DNA of 64,000 bases, taken from the NCBI RefSeq assembly GCF_000466985.1, contig NZ_BATC01000004.1, positions 35,407-99,406 on the forward strand, in the 5' to 3' direction. The notes under the pieces are model-generated. The model had not been told where the DNA came from. It did no database searches and saw nothing but the letters and a program-made list of their open reading frames with translations. Source of the DNA: Brevundimonas abyssalis TAR-001. GTDB lineage: Bacteria; Pseudomonadota; Alphaproteobacteria; Caulobacterales; Caulobacteraceae. The position numbers and the translations under genes were made by a program. Below are positions 48,787 to 58,719 of this stretch, piece after piece (positions within the stretch are counted from its first letter, which is position 1; every line of letters begins with the position of its first letter).

Positions 48787-49067
48787 TGGCGGGCGGCCTC
48801 GAACAACTCGACGCGGTGCCGGGATTCTCTATCCCGGTCCACCGGGCGCTGACCGAGCACATTTTGCTCGGCGGCGCACCGCGCGCCATCGCCATCATGA
48901 ACGGGACGCTGGCCGGGGCCGTGGGCCTCGGCCTGCGCCTTTGGCTGGTCGGCATCGCCATCTGGGCCATCGGCCATTTTGCGGCCGTATGGGCGGCCAA
49001 GCGCGATCCCCAATTCGTCGAGGTCGGACGCCGGCATATCCGCATCCCGGTTTTTCTGTCGGTGTGA
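48786..49067 (+). CDS. trbD: Conjugal transfer protein TrbD
   Basis: A membrane protein of 93 residues, VirB3 counterpart, with two hydrophobic segments (AIMNGTLAGAVGLGLRLW and LVGIAIWAIGHFAAVWAA). The ATG overlaps the trbC stop (TGATG). It helps anchor the TrbE ATPase. Confidence 0.92.
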   Translation: MAGGLEQLDAVPGFSIPVHRALTEHILLGGAPRAIAIMNGTLAGAVGLGLRLWLVGIAIWAIGHFAAVWAAKRDPQFVEVGRRHIRIPVFLSV

Positions 49068-49077
49068 GGGCGCGGCT

Positions 49078-51570
49078 ATGATGAACCTTGCAGAATACCG
49101 CCGCACCGCATCCCGGCTCGCCGACTATCTGCCATGGGCCGCGCTGGTCGGCTCGGGCGTCGTCCTGAACAAGGACGGGAGTTTTCAGAGGACGGCGAAG
49201 TTTCGCGGTCCCGATCTGGATTCCGCCGTAGCGGCCGAGCTGGTCGCCGTCGCCGGCCGCATCAACAACGCCGTGCGCCGTCTCGGCTCCGGCTGGAGCA
49301 TCTTCGTCGAGGCACAGCGCAGCGAAGCCGCGACCTATCCCGACAGCACCTTTCCCGATCCCGCGTCGGCGCTGGTCGATGCCGAGCGGAAAGCCGGTTT
49401 CGAGGAAGCGGACGCGCATTTCGTGTCGGGCTACTTCCTCACCTTCCTCTGGCTCCCTCCGGCCGAGGAGGCCGCCCGCGCTGAAGCATGGCTCTATGAG
49501 GGTCGCGAGAAAACCGGCGTGGACCCGTGGGAACTGCTGCGCGGCTTCATCGACCGCACCGACCGCGTGCTGGCGCTGCTCGACGGTTTCACGCCCGAGT
49601 GCCGTTGGATGGATGACGGCGCGACGCTGACCTATCTCCATTCCACCATCTCGACCAACCGGCATCGCGTGCGCGTGCCGGAGGTGCCGATGCACCTCGA
49701 CGCGCTGCTCGCCGACCAGCCGTTGACCGGCGGGCTGGAGCCGCGCCTTGGCGACGCACATCTGCGCGTCCTGACCATCGTGGGATTCCCGACCGCGACG
49801 ACGCCGGGCCTGCTCGACGAGATGAACCGGCTGCCGTTTCCATATCGCTGGAGCACGCGGGCGATCCTGCTCGACAAGACTGATGCGACCCGGTTGCTGA
49901 ACCGCATCCGTCGCCAATGGTTCGCCAAGCGCAAGAGCATCGCGGCGATCTTGAAAGAGGTGATGACCAACGAGGCGTCCGCCCTTGTGGACACCGACGC
50001 GGCGAACAAGGCGCTCGACGCCGACATGGCGTTGCAGGAGCTTGGGGCGGACGTGGCGGGCATGGCCTACGTCACCGCAACGGTGACGGTATGGGATGCC
50101 GACCCGCGCGTGGCGCAAGAGAAGCTGCGCCTGGTCGAGAAGATCGTTCAGGGCCGCGACTTCACCGCTATGCCCGAGACGGTCAACGCGGTTGACGCAT
50201 GGCTCGGTAGCCTGCCCGGACACGCCTACGCGAATGTCCGCCAGCCGCCCATCAGCACTTTGAATCTCGCCCACATGATCCCGCTTTCGGCGGTGTGGGC
50301 GGGGCCGGAACGGGACGAGCATTTCGGTGCGCCCCCTTTGCTCTTTGGAAAGACCGAAGGCTCAACCCCGTTCCGGCTAAGTCTCCATGTCGGCGACGTA
50401 GGCCATACCCTTGTCGTCGGCCCCACGGGCGCGGGCAAGAGCGTGCTGCTCGCCCTCATGGCCTTGCAGTTCCGGCGCTATGCGGGATCACAGGTTTTCG
50501 CCTTCGACTTCGGCGGCTCGATCCGCGCTGCGTCGCTCACCATGGGCGGTGACTGGCACGACCTTGGCGGCGGGCTGACAGAAGGGGCCGAGACGTCCGT
50601 CTCGCTCCAGCCGCTTGCCCGCATCCACGATACCTATGAACGCGCATGGGCGGCGGACTGGATTGCGGCCATCCTCATGCGCGAGGGCGTCGCCATCACG
50701 CCGGAGGTCAAAGAGTATCTTTGGACGGCGCTGACCTCGCTTGCCTCCGCGCCGGTCGAAGAACGCACGATCACCGGCTTGAGCGTGCTGCTCCAGTCGA
50801 ACGACTTGAAACAGGCGCTCCGGCCCTATTGCGTCGGAGGTGCCTATGGCCGGCTGCTCGACGCCGAGGCGGAACATCTCGGCTCGGCGGACGTGCAGGC
50901 GTTCGAGATCGAGGGGCTGGTCGGGACCGGCGCGGCTCCGGCCGTGCTCGCCTATCTGTTCCATCGCATCGGCGACCGGCTCGACGGACGCCCCACGCTG
51001 CTCATCATAGATGAAGGCTGGCTTGCGCTGGACGACGAGGGTTTCGCCGGCCAGCTCCGCGAATGGCTGAAAACGCTGCGCAAGAAGAACGCCAGCGTCA
51101 TCTTCGCCACGCAGTCGCTCAGCGACATCGACGGCAGCAACATCGCACCCGCGATTATCGAAAGCTGCCCGACGCGGCTCCTGCTGCCGAACGAGCGGGC
51201 CATCGAACCGCAGATCACGGCCATCTATCGCCGCTTCGGCCTCAATGACAGGCAGATCGAAATCCTCGCACGGGCTACGCCTAAGCGGGATTATTACTGC
51301 CAAAGCCGCAGCGGCAATCGCCTGTTCGAGCTTGGCCTGTCCGAAGTCGGCCTCGCCCTCTGCGCCGCATCCGCCAAATCCGACCAGACGCTCATTGCGC
51401 AGATCGTCGCCGAACACGGCCGCGACGGCTTCCTCGCCGCATGGCTGCGCGAGCGCGGCGTCGATTGGGCGGCCGACCTGATCCCGAACCTCACCAATCT
51501 AGCCGACCGACCGGAATCCGCCACGCCGCCCCGGCTCGATACCCACCCCACACAGGAGATTCTTCCATGA
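49078..51570 (+). CDS. trbE: Conjugal transfer ATPase TrbE
   Basis: VirB4-type ATPase of 830 residues, the largest motor of the mating channel. Walker A is GPTGAGKS (448-455) and Walker B is PTLLIIDEGWLALDD; a later motif IFATQSLSDIDGSNIAPAI is conserved in the family. ATG at 49078 is followed at once by another ATG at 49081. The stop overlaps trbJ. Confidence 0.96.
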   Translation: MMNLAEYRRTASRLADYLPWAALVGSGVVLNKDGSFQRTAKFRGPDLDSAVAAELVAVAGRINNAVRRLGSGWSIFVEAQRSEAATYPDSTFPDPASALVDAERKAGFEEADAHFVSGYFLTFLWLPPAEEAARAEAWLYEGREKTGVDPWELLRGFIDRTDRVLALLDGFTPECRWMDDGATLTYLHSTISTNRHRVRVPEVPMHLDALLADQPLTGGLEPRLGDAHLRVLTIVGFPTATTPGLLDEMNRLPFPYRWSTRAILLDKTDATRLLNRIRRQWFAKRKSIAAILKEVMTNEASALVDTDAANKALDADMALQELGADVAGMAYVTATVTVWDADPRVAQEKLRLVEKIVQGRDFTAMPETVNAVDAWLGSLPGHAYANVRQPPISTLNLAHMIPLSAVWAGPERDEHFGAPPLLFGKTEGSTPFRLSLHVGDVGHTLVVGPTGAGKSVLLALMALQFRRYAGSQVFAFDFGGSIRAASLTMGGDWHDLGGGLTEGAETSVSLQPLARIHDTYERAWAADWIAAILMREGVAITPEVKEYLWTALTSLASAPVEERTITGLSVLLQSNDLKQALRPYCVGGAYGRLLDAEAEHLGSADVQAFEIEGLVGTGAAPAVLAYLFHRIGDRLDGRPTLLIIDEGWLALDDEGFAGQLREWLKTLRKKNASVIFATQSLSDIDGSNIAPAIIESCPTRLLLPNERAIEPQITAIYRRFGLNDRQIEILARATPKRDYYCQSRSGNRLFELGLSEVGLALCAASAKSDQTLIAQIVAEHGRDGFLAAWLRERGVDWAADLIPNLTNLADRPESATPPRLDTHPTQEILP

Positions 51571-52343
51571 CCTATTCCAAGATCGTCGGAGCCTCGGCCT
51601 TCGCGCTGGCGCTCGCCGTGCCTGTCGCGCTGTCGCCCATGCTGGCAAGCCCGGCCCATGCGCAATTCGGTTTCGGCCGGATCGTCTATGACCCGACCAA
51701 CTATGCGCAAAACCTGCTTACCGCCGCGCGCACGCTGGAGCAGATCAACAACCAGATTCAGAGCCTCCAGAACGAGGCGCAGATGCTCATCAATCAGGCC
51801 CGCAATCTGGCGAGCCTGCCGCATTCGTCGCTCCAGCAGCTCCAGCAAAGCGTCCAGCGCACGCAGCAGCTTTTGGGCCAAGCACAGAACATCGCGTTCG
51901 AGGTCGGCCAGATCGACCAAGCGTTCCAGAAGCAATATGGCAATGTTTCGCTTTCGGCGACCGACGCCCAACTGGTCGCCGATGCGCGCAGCCGGTGGGA
52001 AAACACGGTCGGCGGCTTGCAGGATGCGATGCGCGTTCAGGCAGGTGCGGTCGGCAATATCGACAGCAACCGCGCCGAGATGGCGGCCCTTGTCGGCCAG
52101 AGTCAGGGCGCGACCGGCGCGCTGCAAGCCACACAGGCCGGCAACCAGCTTCTCGCCCTCCAGTCGCAGCAGCTTTCCGACCTGATCGCGGTCATCTCGG
52201 CAAATGGCCGCGCCGACGCGCTGACCGAGGCCGAGCGTGCGACCGCCGCCGAACAGGGCCGCGAGCAGCGCCGTCGCTTCCTCACGCCCGGCACCGGCTA
52301 CCAGCCGGGCAACGCGCAGATGTTCAACAACGGCAACAACTGA
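51567..52343 (+). CDS. trbJ: Conjugal transfer protein TrbJ
   Basis: A periplasmic protein of 258 residues, VirB5 counterpart. The signal peptide ends at PAHAQFGFG (about 33-35), followed by a Gln/Asn-rich coiled coil (EQINNQIQSLQNEAQMLINQARN, then SSLQQLQQSVQRTQQLL). It is thought to be a minor pilus-tip component. Confidence 0.93.
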   Translation: MTYSKIVGASAFALALAVPVALSPMLASPAHAQFGFGRIVYDPTNYAQNLLTAARTLEQINNQIQSLQNEAQMLINQARNLASLPHSSLQQLQQSVQRTQQLLGQAQNIAFEVGQIDQAFQKQYGNVSLSATDAQLVADARSRWENTVGGLQDAMRVQAGAVGNIDSNRAEMAALVGQSQGATGALQATQAGNQLLALQSQQLSDLIAVISANGRADALTEAERATAAEQGREQRRRFLTPGTGYQPGNAQMFNNGNN

Positions 52344-52357
52344 CCGGGAGGCTCGCC

Positions 52358-52624
52358 ATGGACGGCAAGATGCTGGCCCGGCTCGGGGCCGTGGTGTTCA
52401 TCGCCATCGCCGTCACGGCGACCGCAATCGACATGGCGCGGAAGGATGAACCTTCCGCGCCACCCCCTGCGCCGGCCTTCCAGCCCCCGGCCGACCCGTT
52501 GCGCGAAACCCTGCGCCGCTGCCAGCAGCTCGGCGAGGCGGCGGCGAGTGACACCGACTGCCTCGCCGCATGGGCTGAATCCCGCGACCGCTTCCTCGGC
52601 CGTGATCGCAGCGAGGCGCGCTGA
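52358..52624 (+). CDS. trbK: TrbK-like entry exclusion protein
   Basis: A small protein of 88 residues: one N-terminal helix (LARLGAVVFIAIAVTATAI), Pro-rich linker, then LRETLRRCQQLGEAAASDTDCLAAWAESRDRFL (in part) with two Cys. It matches the alternative TrbK of alphaproteobacterial ICEs, believed to block redundant transfer between cells carrying the same element. Confidence 0.8.
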   Translation: MDGKMLARLGAVVFIAIAVTATAIDMARKDEPSAPPPAPAFQPPADPLRETLRRCQQLGEAAASDTDCLAAWAESRDRFLGRDRSEAR

Positions 52625-52626
52625 CC

Positions 52627-53988
52627 ATGGGCAACACGGGCGTCATCGACTCGTTTCTAGGCGTATTCACTTCCTACATCGACAGCGGGTTCGGCCTGCT
52701 TGGCGGCGAGGTCGCCTTCATCGCCACGACGCTGATCGTCATCGACGTGACGCTCGCCGCGCTCTTTTGGGCATGGGGCGCGGATGACGACATCATCGCC
52801 CGGCTGGTCAAAAAGACCCTGTTCATCGGCGTCTTCGCCTACATCATCGGCAATTGGAACAACCTCGCCCGGATCGTCTTCGAGAGCTTCGCCGGCCTCG
52901 GCCTCATGGCATCGGGGACGAGCTTTTCCGTTGCCGATCTGATGCGGCCGGGTCGCGTGGCGCAGACCGGCCTCGACGCCGGCCGCCCGTTGCTCGATTC
53001 CATTTCCGATCTGATGGGCTGGATCGCCTTCTTTGAAAACTTCATCCAGATCGCGTGCCTGTTGTTCGCATGGGCGCTGGTGGTGCTGGCCTTCTTCATC
53101 CTCGCCATCCAGCTTTTCGTGACCCTGATCGAGTTCAAGCTGACCACGCTTGCCGGCTTCGTCCTCATCCCCTTCGGCCTTTTCGGCAAGACCGCCTTCA
53201 TGGCCGAAAAGGTGCTCGGCAACGTAGTGTCGTCCGGCATCAAGGTCTTGGTGCTCGCCGTCATCATCGGCATCGGCAGCACCTTGTTCTCGCAATTCAC
53301 GGCCGGCTTCGGCGGGGCAACCCCGACCATCGACGACGCCATGGCGATTGTGCTCGCCGCGCTGTCGCTGCTCGGCCTCGGTATCTTCGGCCCCGGCATC
53401 GCCAACGGCATCGTCTCGGGCGGCCCGCAGCTCGGCGCGGGCGCTGCCGTGGGAACCGGGCTTGCGGTCGCAGGTGCAGCCGTCGCCGCTGGCGGCGGGG
53501 CCATGCTCGCCGCCAAAGGTGGTGCCGCTGCCCTGTCCGGCGGGGCAGCGGCCGTCCGCGGCGGCGCGGCCACCGCGGGCGCGGCGACCGCCGCCTATAG
53601 CGTCGGATCGCTCGGCCAGTCCGGCACGGCCGGTGTCGCTTCCGGCCTCGGCGGCGTCGCGCGTGCCGCAGGATCGGCGGCTATCTCGCCGCTCAAACGC
53701 GCCGCCGCGCGCGCCAGCGAATCCGTCAAATCCAGCTTCTCCGCTGGCGCGAAAGCCGGATTCGGCGCGTCGGGCGGCAGCTCGACCATGGGCACGGTCG
53801 GCGGCGCGAGCGCCGATCCCGCCGCAGCAGCATCCGGCCCGGCCGGCAGCCCGCCCGCGTGGGCGCAACGGATGCGGCGCTCGCAGGCCATGAACCACGG
53901 CACGACCATGGCCGCCCATGCGGTGCGCTCCGGCGACAGCCACGGCTCCGGTTCCTCCATCAACCTTTCCGAAAGTGACCGCTCATGA
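52627..53988 (+). CDS. trbL: Conjugal transfer protein TrbL
   Basis: Polytopic inner-membrane protein of 453 residues, VirB6 counterpart, with about six helices in the first 280 residues and a low-complexity Ala/Gly/Ser tail (about 285-430). Family sequence GLFGKTAFMAEKVLGNVVSSGIKVLVLAVIIGIG is present in part. It overlaps trbF (ATGA). Confidence 0.94.
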   Translation: MGNTGVIDSFLGVFTSYIDSGFGLLGGEVAFIATTLIVIDVTLAALFWAWGADDDIIARLVKKTLFIGVFAYIIGNWNNLARIVFESFAGLGLMASGTSFSVADLMRPGRVAQTGLDAGRPLLDSISDLMGWIAFFENFIQIACLLFAWALVVLAFFILAIQLFVTLIEFKLTTLAGFVLIPFGLFGKTAFMAEKVLGNVVSSGIKVLVLAVIIGIGSTLFSQFTAGFGGATPTIDDAMAIVLAALSLLGLGIFGPGIANGIVSGGPQLGAGAAVGTGLAVAGAAVAAGGGAMLAAKGGAAALSGGAAAVRGGAATAGAATAAYSVGSLGQSGTAGVASGLGGVARAAGSAAISPLKRAAARASESVKSSFSAGAKAGFGASGGSSTMGTVGGASADPAAAASGPAGSPPAWAQRMRRSQAMNHGTTMAAHAVRSGDSHGSGSSINLSESDRS

Positions 53989-54674
53989 GCATCTTCAAAC
54001 GACCAGCAACCCATTACGGCAAATCGCCGGAACCCGAGACGCCTTATCAGAAGGCCGCGCAGGCATGGGACGAGCGCATCGGCTCGGCCCGTGTGCAGGC
54101 TCGGAATTGGCGGCTCATGGCCTTCGGTTCGCTGATCCTTTCGGCCGGCTTCGCCTCGGCGCTGGTCTGGCAGTCCGCACGCGGGACCGTCGTGCCGTGG
54201 GTAGTGCAGGTCGATAATCTCGGTCAGGCGCAAACCGTCGCGCCTGCCAACGCCGACTATCGGCCGACCGATCCGCAGATTGCTTTCCACCTCGGCCGTT
54301 TCATTGAGCAGGTCCGCGCGATCCCGGCCGATGCGATCATCGTCCGCCAGAACTGGCTTCGCGCCTACGAATGGACCACGGATCGGGGCGCGGCGGCGCT
54401 CAACGACTACGCCCGCGCCAATGATCCTTTCGCCAAGGTCGGCCGTCAGCAGGTCGCCGTGGAGGTGTCGAGCGTCATCCGCGCATCCCCGAACAGTTTT
54501 CGCGTGGCGTGGACGGAAAGGCATTTCGAGAACGGCCAGCTCGCCACGACCGAGCGATGGACAGCCATCCTCACCATCGTCATCCAGCCACCGCGCGACG
54601 CCGAGCGCCTGCGCGCCAACCCGTTGGGAATCTATGTCAATGCAATTTCGTGGTCGCGGGAGATGAGCCAATGA
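53985..54674 (+). CDS. trbF: Conjugal transfer protein TrbF
   Basis: VirB8 counterpart of 229 residues: a single membrane helix (about 36-55, LMAFGSLILSAGFASALVW) and a periplasmic NTF2-like domain (RFIEQVRAIPADAIIVRQNWLRAYEW...). It nucleates the inner-membrane complex. The stop overlaps trbG. Confidence 0.94.
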   Translation: MSIFKRPATHYGKSPEPETPYQKAAQAWDERIGSARVQARNWRLMAFGSLILSAGFASALVWQSARGTVVPWVVQVDNLGQAQTVAPANADYRPTDPQIAFHLGRFIEQVRAIPADAIIVRQNWLRAYEWTTDRGAAALNDYARANDPFAKVGRQQVAVEVSSVIRASPNSFRVAWTERHFENGQLATTERWTAILTIVIQPPRDAERLRANPLGIYVNAISWSREMSQ

Positions 54675-55672
54675 GGACGATCACCCGCACCCCTACAATC
54701 GCGGCCATGCTGCTTTCGGCGACCATGCTCGCAGGCTGCGCCACCAACCGGACACCGCAATTCAGCTATGACGCCAGCGTGCCGCCGCTGCCGACCGTGC
54801 AGGCGGCAGCAGCCGACAACACGCCCCGGCCTTTGCATGTGCCCCCGGCATGGACCGTCGCGCGTGGCGGAACCGCCGCAGGCACGCCGGCCGGCCGCGT
54901 CGAGAACGCCAATGCAGCCGCCCGCGTCGAGCCGCGCCGGGAAGGCTACTACAACGCGATCCAGATATATCCGTGGTCGGAAGGCGCGCTCTATCAGGTC
55001 TATGCCGCAGTCGGGCAGATCACGACGATCGCGCTGGAGCCGGGCGAAAGCCTGACAGGCGCGGGGCCGATTGCGGCGGGCGACACCGCCCGCTGGATCA
55101 TCGGCGACACTGAGAGCGGCAGCGGCGCGAACCGTCGCGCCCATATCCTCGTGAAGCCGACGCGGCCGGACATTACCACCAACCTTGTCGTCACCACCGA
55201 CCGGCGCACCTACATGATCGAGCTGCGCGCGCGGGAATCGCTCTACATGCCAGCCGTGGCTTGGGCTTATCCCGCCCCGCCGGCAGGGCAGCGCCAGACC
55301 GTTCCGGCCGCGCCGATCATCCCGGCCGAGGCTGCGCGGAACTATCGCTACGGTTTGCAGGTGCAGGGCGATAGCCCGCCATGGCGGCCGGTTTCCGTCT
55401 TCGATGATGGCCTGCGCGTCTATGTAGTCTTCCCGGCCGGGATCGTGCAGGGAGAAATGCCGCCCATCTTCGTTCTCGGCACGAACGGCGAGCCGCAGAT
55501 CGTCAATTCGCGCATCCACCAGAACGTCCTGATCGTGGACCGCCTGTTCGGCGCGGCCGAGCTGCGCCTTGGCAGCGGTAGCCACCAGCAGGTCGTCAGG
55601 ATCGTCCGCACCAACCCGACGCAGGCCGCAGCCCAGCCGGCCAGCACGACCGCCGGAGGATCGTCCTCATGA
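54671..55672 (+). CDS. trbG: Conjugal transfer protein TrbG (lipoprotein)
   Basis: VirB9 counterpart of 333 residues. The lipobox cysteine is C23 (TMLAGCATN), so it is probably processed by signal peptidase II. The C-terminal beta domain has YRYGLQVQGDSPPWRPVSVFDDGLRVYVVFP in part. It belongs to the outer-membrane core complex. The stop overlaps trbI. Confidence 0.95.
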   Translation: MRTITRTPTIAAMLLSATMLAGCATNRTPQFSYDASVPPLPTVQAAAADNTPRPLHVPPAWTVARGGTAAGTPAGRVENANAAARVEPRREGYYNAIQIYPWSEGALYQVYAAVGQITTIALEPGESLTGAGPIAAGDTARWIIGDTESGSGANRRAHILVKPTRPDITTNLVVTTDRRTYMIELRARESLYMPAVAWAYPAPPAGQRQTVPAAPIIPAEAARNYRYGLQVQGDSPPWRPVSVFDDGLRVYVVFPAGIVQGEMPPIFVLGTNGEPQIVNSRIHQNVLIVDRLFGAAELRLGSGSHQQVVRIVRTNPTQAAAQPASTTAGGSSS

Positions 55673-56796
55673 GCGATACCGATACCGCAGCCCCCATGCG
55701 CCTGCGCGCTGAATCGCCCCGCGTCACCCGCCTGTCGCGCAAGATGCTGGCCGGCGTCGGTGCCGTCGCCTTGCTCGGCATCGGCGGCGCACTGATCTAC
55801 GCGCTCCAGACCCGCGACGCAGGACCAGACGGCGGCGAACTCTACTCGACCAACAACCGGCAAACCGCCGATGGGCTGGCGGGCCTGCCGAGCGACTACA
55901 GCGGCCCGGTCCTGGGACCGGCCTTGCCGGGCGACCTCGGCCGTCCGATCCTCGACGCGCAGAACCGGGGTCAGCCGGTCGCGCCGCCCGTCATGACGAC
56001 GCCCGCCGTCGATCCCGACGAACAGCGCCGTCTCGCCGAGGAAGAAGCCGCGCGCTTGAGCAATGTGTTCTTCCAGTCCGGCCCGCGCACAGGAGCGCCG
56101 GCAGGGACGGCCATGCCCGGCCTCGCTGGCCTTGGCCTCGGCGGACAGCCCGCGACACAGGATCGCCACGCGGCGTTCCTCAATGGACCCGTGGACCGAC
56201 AGACCGTCGCCCCGGATCGTGTCACGCCGCCGGCGTCGCCCTGGATACTACAGGCCGGGGCCGTGATCCCAGCCGCGCTTATCACCGGCATCCGTTCGGA
56301 CCTACCGGGCCAGATCACAGCGCAAGTCACCGAGAACGTCTATGACAGCCCGACCGGCTCGCTGCTTCTGATCCCGCAGGGAACACGCATTATCGGCCAA
56401 TACGATGATGGTGTGACCTTCGGCCAGCGCCGCGTGTTGCTGGTCTGGAATCGCCTGATCCTGCCGGGCGGCCGTTCCATAGTGCTGGAGCGCCTGCCGG
56501 GCGCGGACGCCAGCGGTTACGCCGGCCTTGAGGATGGCGTCGATTACCATTGGTGGGATCTGATGAAGGCCGCAGGGCTGTCCACGCTGCTCGCGGTCGG
56601 CGCGGAACTGGCGACCAGCGACGAGGACCGCCTGACCCGCGCCATCCGCGACGGCGCACAGGATACCGTCAATCAGGCGGGCCAGCAGATCGTCCAGCGC
56701 CAGTTGCAGGTCGCGCCGACGCTGACCATCCGGCCCGGCTTCCCGGTCAGGATCATCGTTACCCGCGACCTTGTGTTCGAGCCGGCAGGAGGTTGA
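55669..56796 (+). CDS. trbI: Conjugal transfer protein TrbI
   Basis: VirB10 counterpart of 375 residues: N-terminal cytoplasmic tail, one helix (about 31-47, ACAGVGAVALLGIGGALIY-like), Pro-rich periplasmic linker, and a C-terminal barrel domain (GAVIPAALITGIRSDLPGQITAQVTENVYDS, then LLIPQGTRIIGQYDDGV). It spans both membranes in the channel. Confidence 0.95.
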   Translation: MSDTDTAAPMRLRAESPRVTRLSRKMLAGVGAVALLGIGGALIYALQTRDAGPDGGELYSTNNRQTADGLAGLPSDYSGPVLGPALPGDLGRPILDAQNRGQPVAPPVMTTPAVDPDEQRRLAEEEAARLSNVFFQSGPRTGAPAGTAMPGLAGLGLGGQPATQDRHAAFLNGPVDRQTVAPDRVTPPASPWILQAGAVIPAALITGIRSDLPGQITAQVTENVYDSPTGSLLLIPQGTRIIGQYDDGVTFGQRRVLLVWNRLILPGGRSIVLERLPGADASGYAGLEDGVDYHWWDLMKAAGLSTLLAVGAELATSDEDRLTRAIRDGAQDTVNQAGQQIVQRQLQVAPTLTIRPGFPVRIIVTRDLVFEPAGG

Positions 56797-56798
56797 CC

Positions 56799-57047
56799 AT
56801 GACCAAGCTGAAACTCGGCCCGCTGCCGGACGACAAGCCCGTGAAGGTCACGCTGGAGCTGCCCGCAACGCTCAACCGCGATCTGATAGATTATGCCGAG
56901 GTGCTGACCCGTGAAACCGGCAGGCCCGTCACCGATCCCACCAAGCTAATCGTGCCCATGCTGGAGCGGTTCATCGCCACGGATCGCGGGTTCGCCAAGC
57001 TCGGCGGGCAGCGAGCCGAACGCCAACTCATAGAAATGCAGTCATGA
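56799..57047 (+). CDS. DUF2274 family protein
   Basis: A small protein of 82 residues (MTKLKLGPLPDDKPVKVTLEL...), the conserved last gene of trb operons in this group. RHH-like features (VKVTLELPATLNRDLIDYAEVL, about 16-37) suggest a DNA- or protein-binding helper. Function unknown. Confidence 0.85.
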   Translation: MTKLKLGPLPDDKPVKVTLELPATLNRDLIDYAEVLTRETGRPVTDPTKLIVPMLERFIATDRGFAKLGGQRAERQLIEMQS

Positions 57048-57062
57048 CGGCGACATGGCCGC

Positions 57063-57653
57063 TCAGGTATTCTCGATCATCATGATCGCGAGCGTGTCGG
57101 CTTCCGTCGCCTCGAAAACATGCGAGGTGTCAGCCGGGTAGCTCACGTAATCCCCTGGCCGCAGGATGACGGCGTTCCCCTCGGGGCCAATCCTAGCGCT
57201 GCCGGTGGCGAGGATGACATGCTCTATCGTGCCAATGCCATGGGCCCTCGACACATAGGGTTCGCCGGGTTGAACCACGATCCGGTATATGTCCCGCATC
57301 GCGTTGGCAGGACATGCCGACAGGAGGGTGGCAGCGTAGCGGCCGCTATTGGAAACTGTCGCATTGCCCTCGCCAGCCCGGATGATCTGAACCGACGGGC
57401 GTGCTTCGCCGATCAGGCGACTGACCGCTATGCCCAGCGTCATCGCCAATGCCCACAAGGTTTCAAGGCTTGGGTTCCCGTTTCCGGCTTCAAGCTGGGA
57501 CAGAGTGGACTTCGCCAGCCCTGATCGTTTCGCAAGTTCGCTGACAGACAGCGTAGCTCTCTCGCGCTCACGACGAAGGGAGTTGGCAAGATAGTGGATG
57601 GGCGACGGGGACGGACTTAGGGGACTTCCGCTACTCGGGTCATCGTTCATCAT
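57063..57653 (-). CDS. XRE-cupin transcriptional regulator
   Basis: A regulator of about 196 residues: N-terminal XRE HTH (LSVSELAKRSGLAKSTLSQLEAGNGNPSLETLWALA) and a C-terminal cupin sensor (GTIEHVILATGSARIGPEGNAVILRPGDYVSYPADTSHVFEA, in part). The ATG at 57653 is preferred; a GTG at 57662 gives three more residues. It is divergent from a DMT transporter gene with repeated sites between, so it probably controls it. Such pairs often govern amino-acid export. Confidence 0.85.
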   Translation of the reverse strand: MMNDDPSSGSPLSPSPSPIHYLANSLRRERERATLSVSELAKRSGLAKSTLSQLEAGNGNPSLETLWALAMTLGIAVSRLIGEARPSVQIIRAGEGNATVSNSGRYAATLLSACPANAMRDIYRIVVQPGEPYVSRAHGIGTIEHVILATGSARIGPEGNAVILRPGDYVSYPADTSHVFEATEADTLAIMMIENT

Positions 57654-57690
57654 AGAATCCACTTGTTCTTTTTGACGGACGGTCTTCGCT

Positions 57691-57720
57691 CGTTCATTAT
57701 ACCGCTCTAGCGTTCACTAT
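57691..57720. promoter_or_regulatory. Direct-repeat operator between regulator and DMT transporter
   Basis: CGTTCATTAT (57691-57700) and CGTTCACTAT (57711-57720) are 20 bp apart, on the same face of the helix, in the 83-bp gap between the divergent genes. They fit XRE-regulator binding. Confidence 0.55.
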
Positions 57721-57736
57721 ATCATACGGAGCTAGT

Positions 57737-58603
57737 ATGAACACGCACAAACGCGGCGTGGCGGAAATGACGCTCGCCATGACGATTTCAGGCACGGTCG
57801 GATGGTTCGCGATCCAGTCCGGTCTCGCGCCATCCGCAGCCGTATTCTGGCGATGCCTGTTCGGCTCGGCTGCCATGCTGATCGTTTGCGCGATGCTTGG
57901 ATTTCTCCGACGCGATGTTTTCAATCGACGTCAATTCGCATGGATCGTCCTAGGTGGCGTCGCACTCGCGCTGAACTGGAGCTTTCTGTTCGGGGCCTAT
58001 GCCTATGCTTCGATCTCCGTGGCGACGGTTATCTACCATACCCAGCCCTTCATGCTCGTGGGGCTCGGTGTCTTGTTGCTTGGCGAACGGCTCACGCTGA
58101 ACAAGCTGGGTTGGCTAGTGCTCAGCTTCGCGGGCATGCTTGGCATCGTGCTTGGCCGATCCGTGTCGGGGGCGGACTCGCCTGACTTTTCCATCGGTGT
58201 TCTGATGGCCCTCGGGGCCGCTTTCTTTTATGCGGCGGCAGCGCTGATTGCGAAAAAGTTGAAGGGCGTTCCGCCCCATTTGATCGTCCTTATTCAACTC
58301 AGTGTAGGAGCAATCATGCTCCTGCCTTTCGCCGGCAGACCGGCGGGTGCGACCTCATGGGCGATGCTACTGACCATCGGCGTCGTGCATACGGCGGTGA
58401 TGTCCACATTGCTGTATGGAGCGCTCCAAAAACTGCCGACTAGCCTCGTCGGGATTCTCTCGTTTATTTATCCGGTTGTCGCGATCATCGTGGACTGGTT
58501 GGCATTCGACCAGAAGATGAACCTCATGCAGTTTGCTGGAGCGGGTGCAATCCTGCTGTCGGCTGCTGCAATGAATCTTGGTTGGTCACATCCCAAACAG
58601 TAG
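57737..58603 (+). CDS. EamA/DMT-family transporter
   Basis: A membrane protein of 288 residues with ten helices and two EamA repeats (FAIQSGLAPSAAVFWRCLFGSAAML and GALQKLPTSLVGILSFIYPVVAIIVDWLAFDQ, each in part). DMT transporters export amino acids or metabolites; the substrate is not known. It is ICE cargo between the trb operon and the recombinase module. Confidence 0.88.
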   Translation: MNTHKRGVAEMTLAMTISGTVGWFAIQSGLAPSAAVFWRCLFGSAAMLIVCAMLGFLRRDVFNRRQFAWIVLGGVALALNWSFLFGAYAYASISVATVIYHTQPFMLVGLGVLLLGERLTLNKLGWLVLSFAGMLGIVLGRSVSGADSPDFSIGVLMALGAAFFYAAAALIAKKLKGVPPHLIVLIQLSVGAIMLLPFAGRPAGATSWAMLLTIGVVHTAVMSTLLYGALQKLPTSLVGILSFIYPVVAIIVDWLAFDQKMNLMQFAGAGAILLSAAAMNLGWSHPKQ

Positions 58604-58719
58604 ATGTCATCGCACAACTCACGATTAGGCGGACAAGTTCGCGTCTGATTTCTGCGACACCCTACGCCCGACCTGACGTTCCACGAAAGGCCGCAACTGG
58701 CGTCAGCAGCACCTCGGGA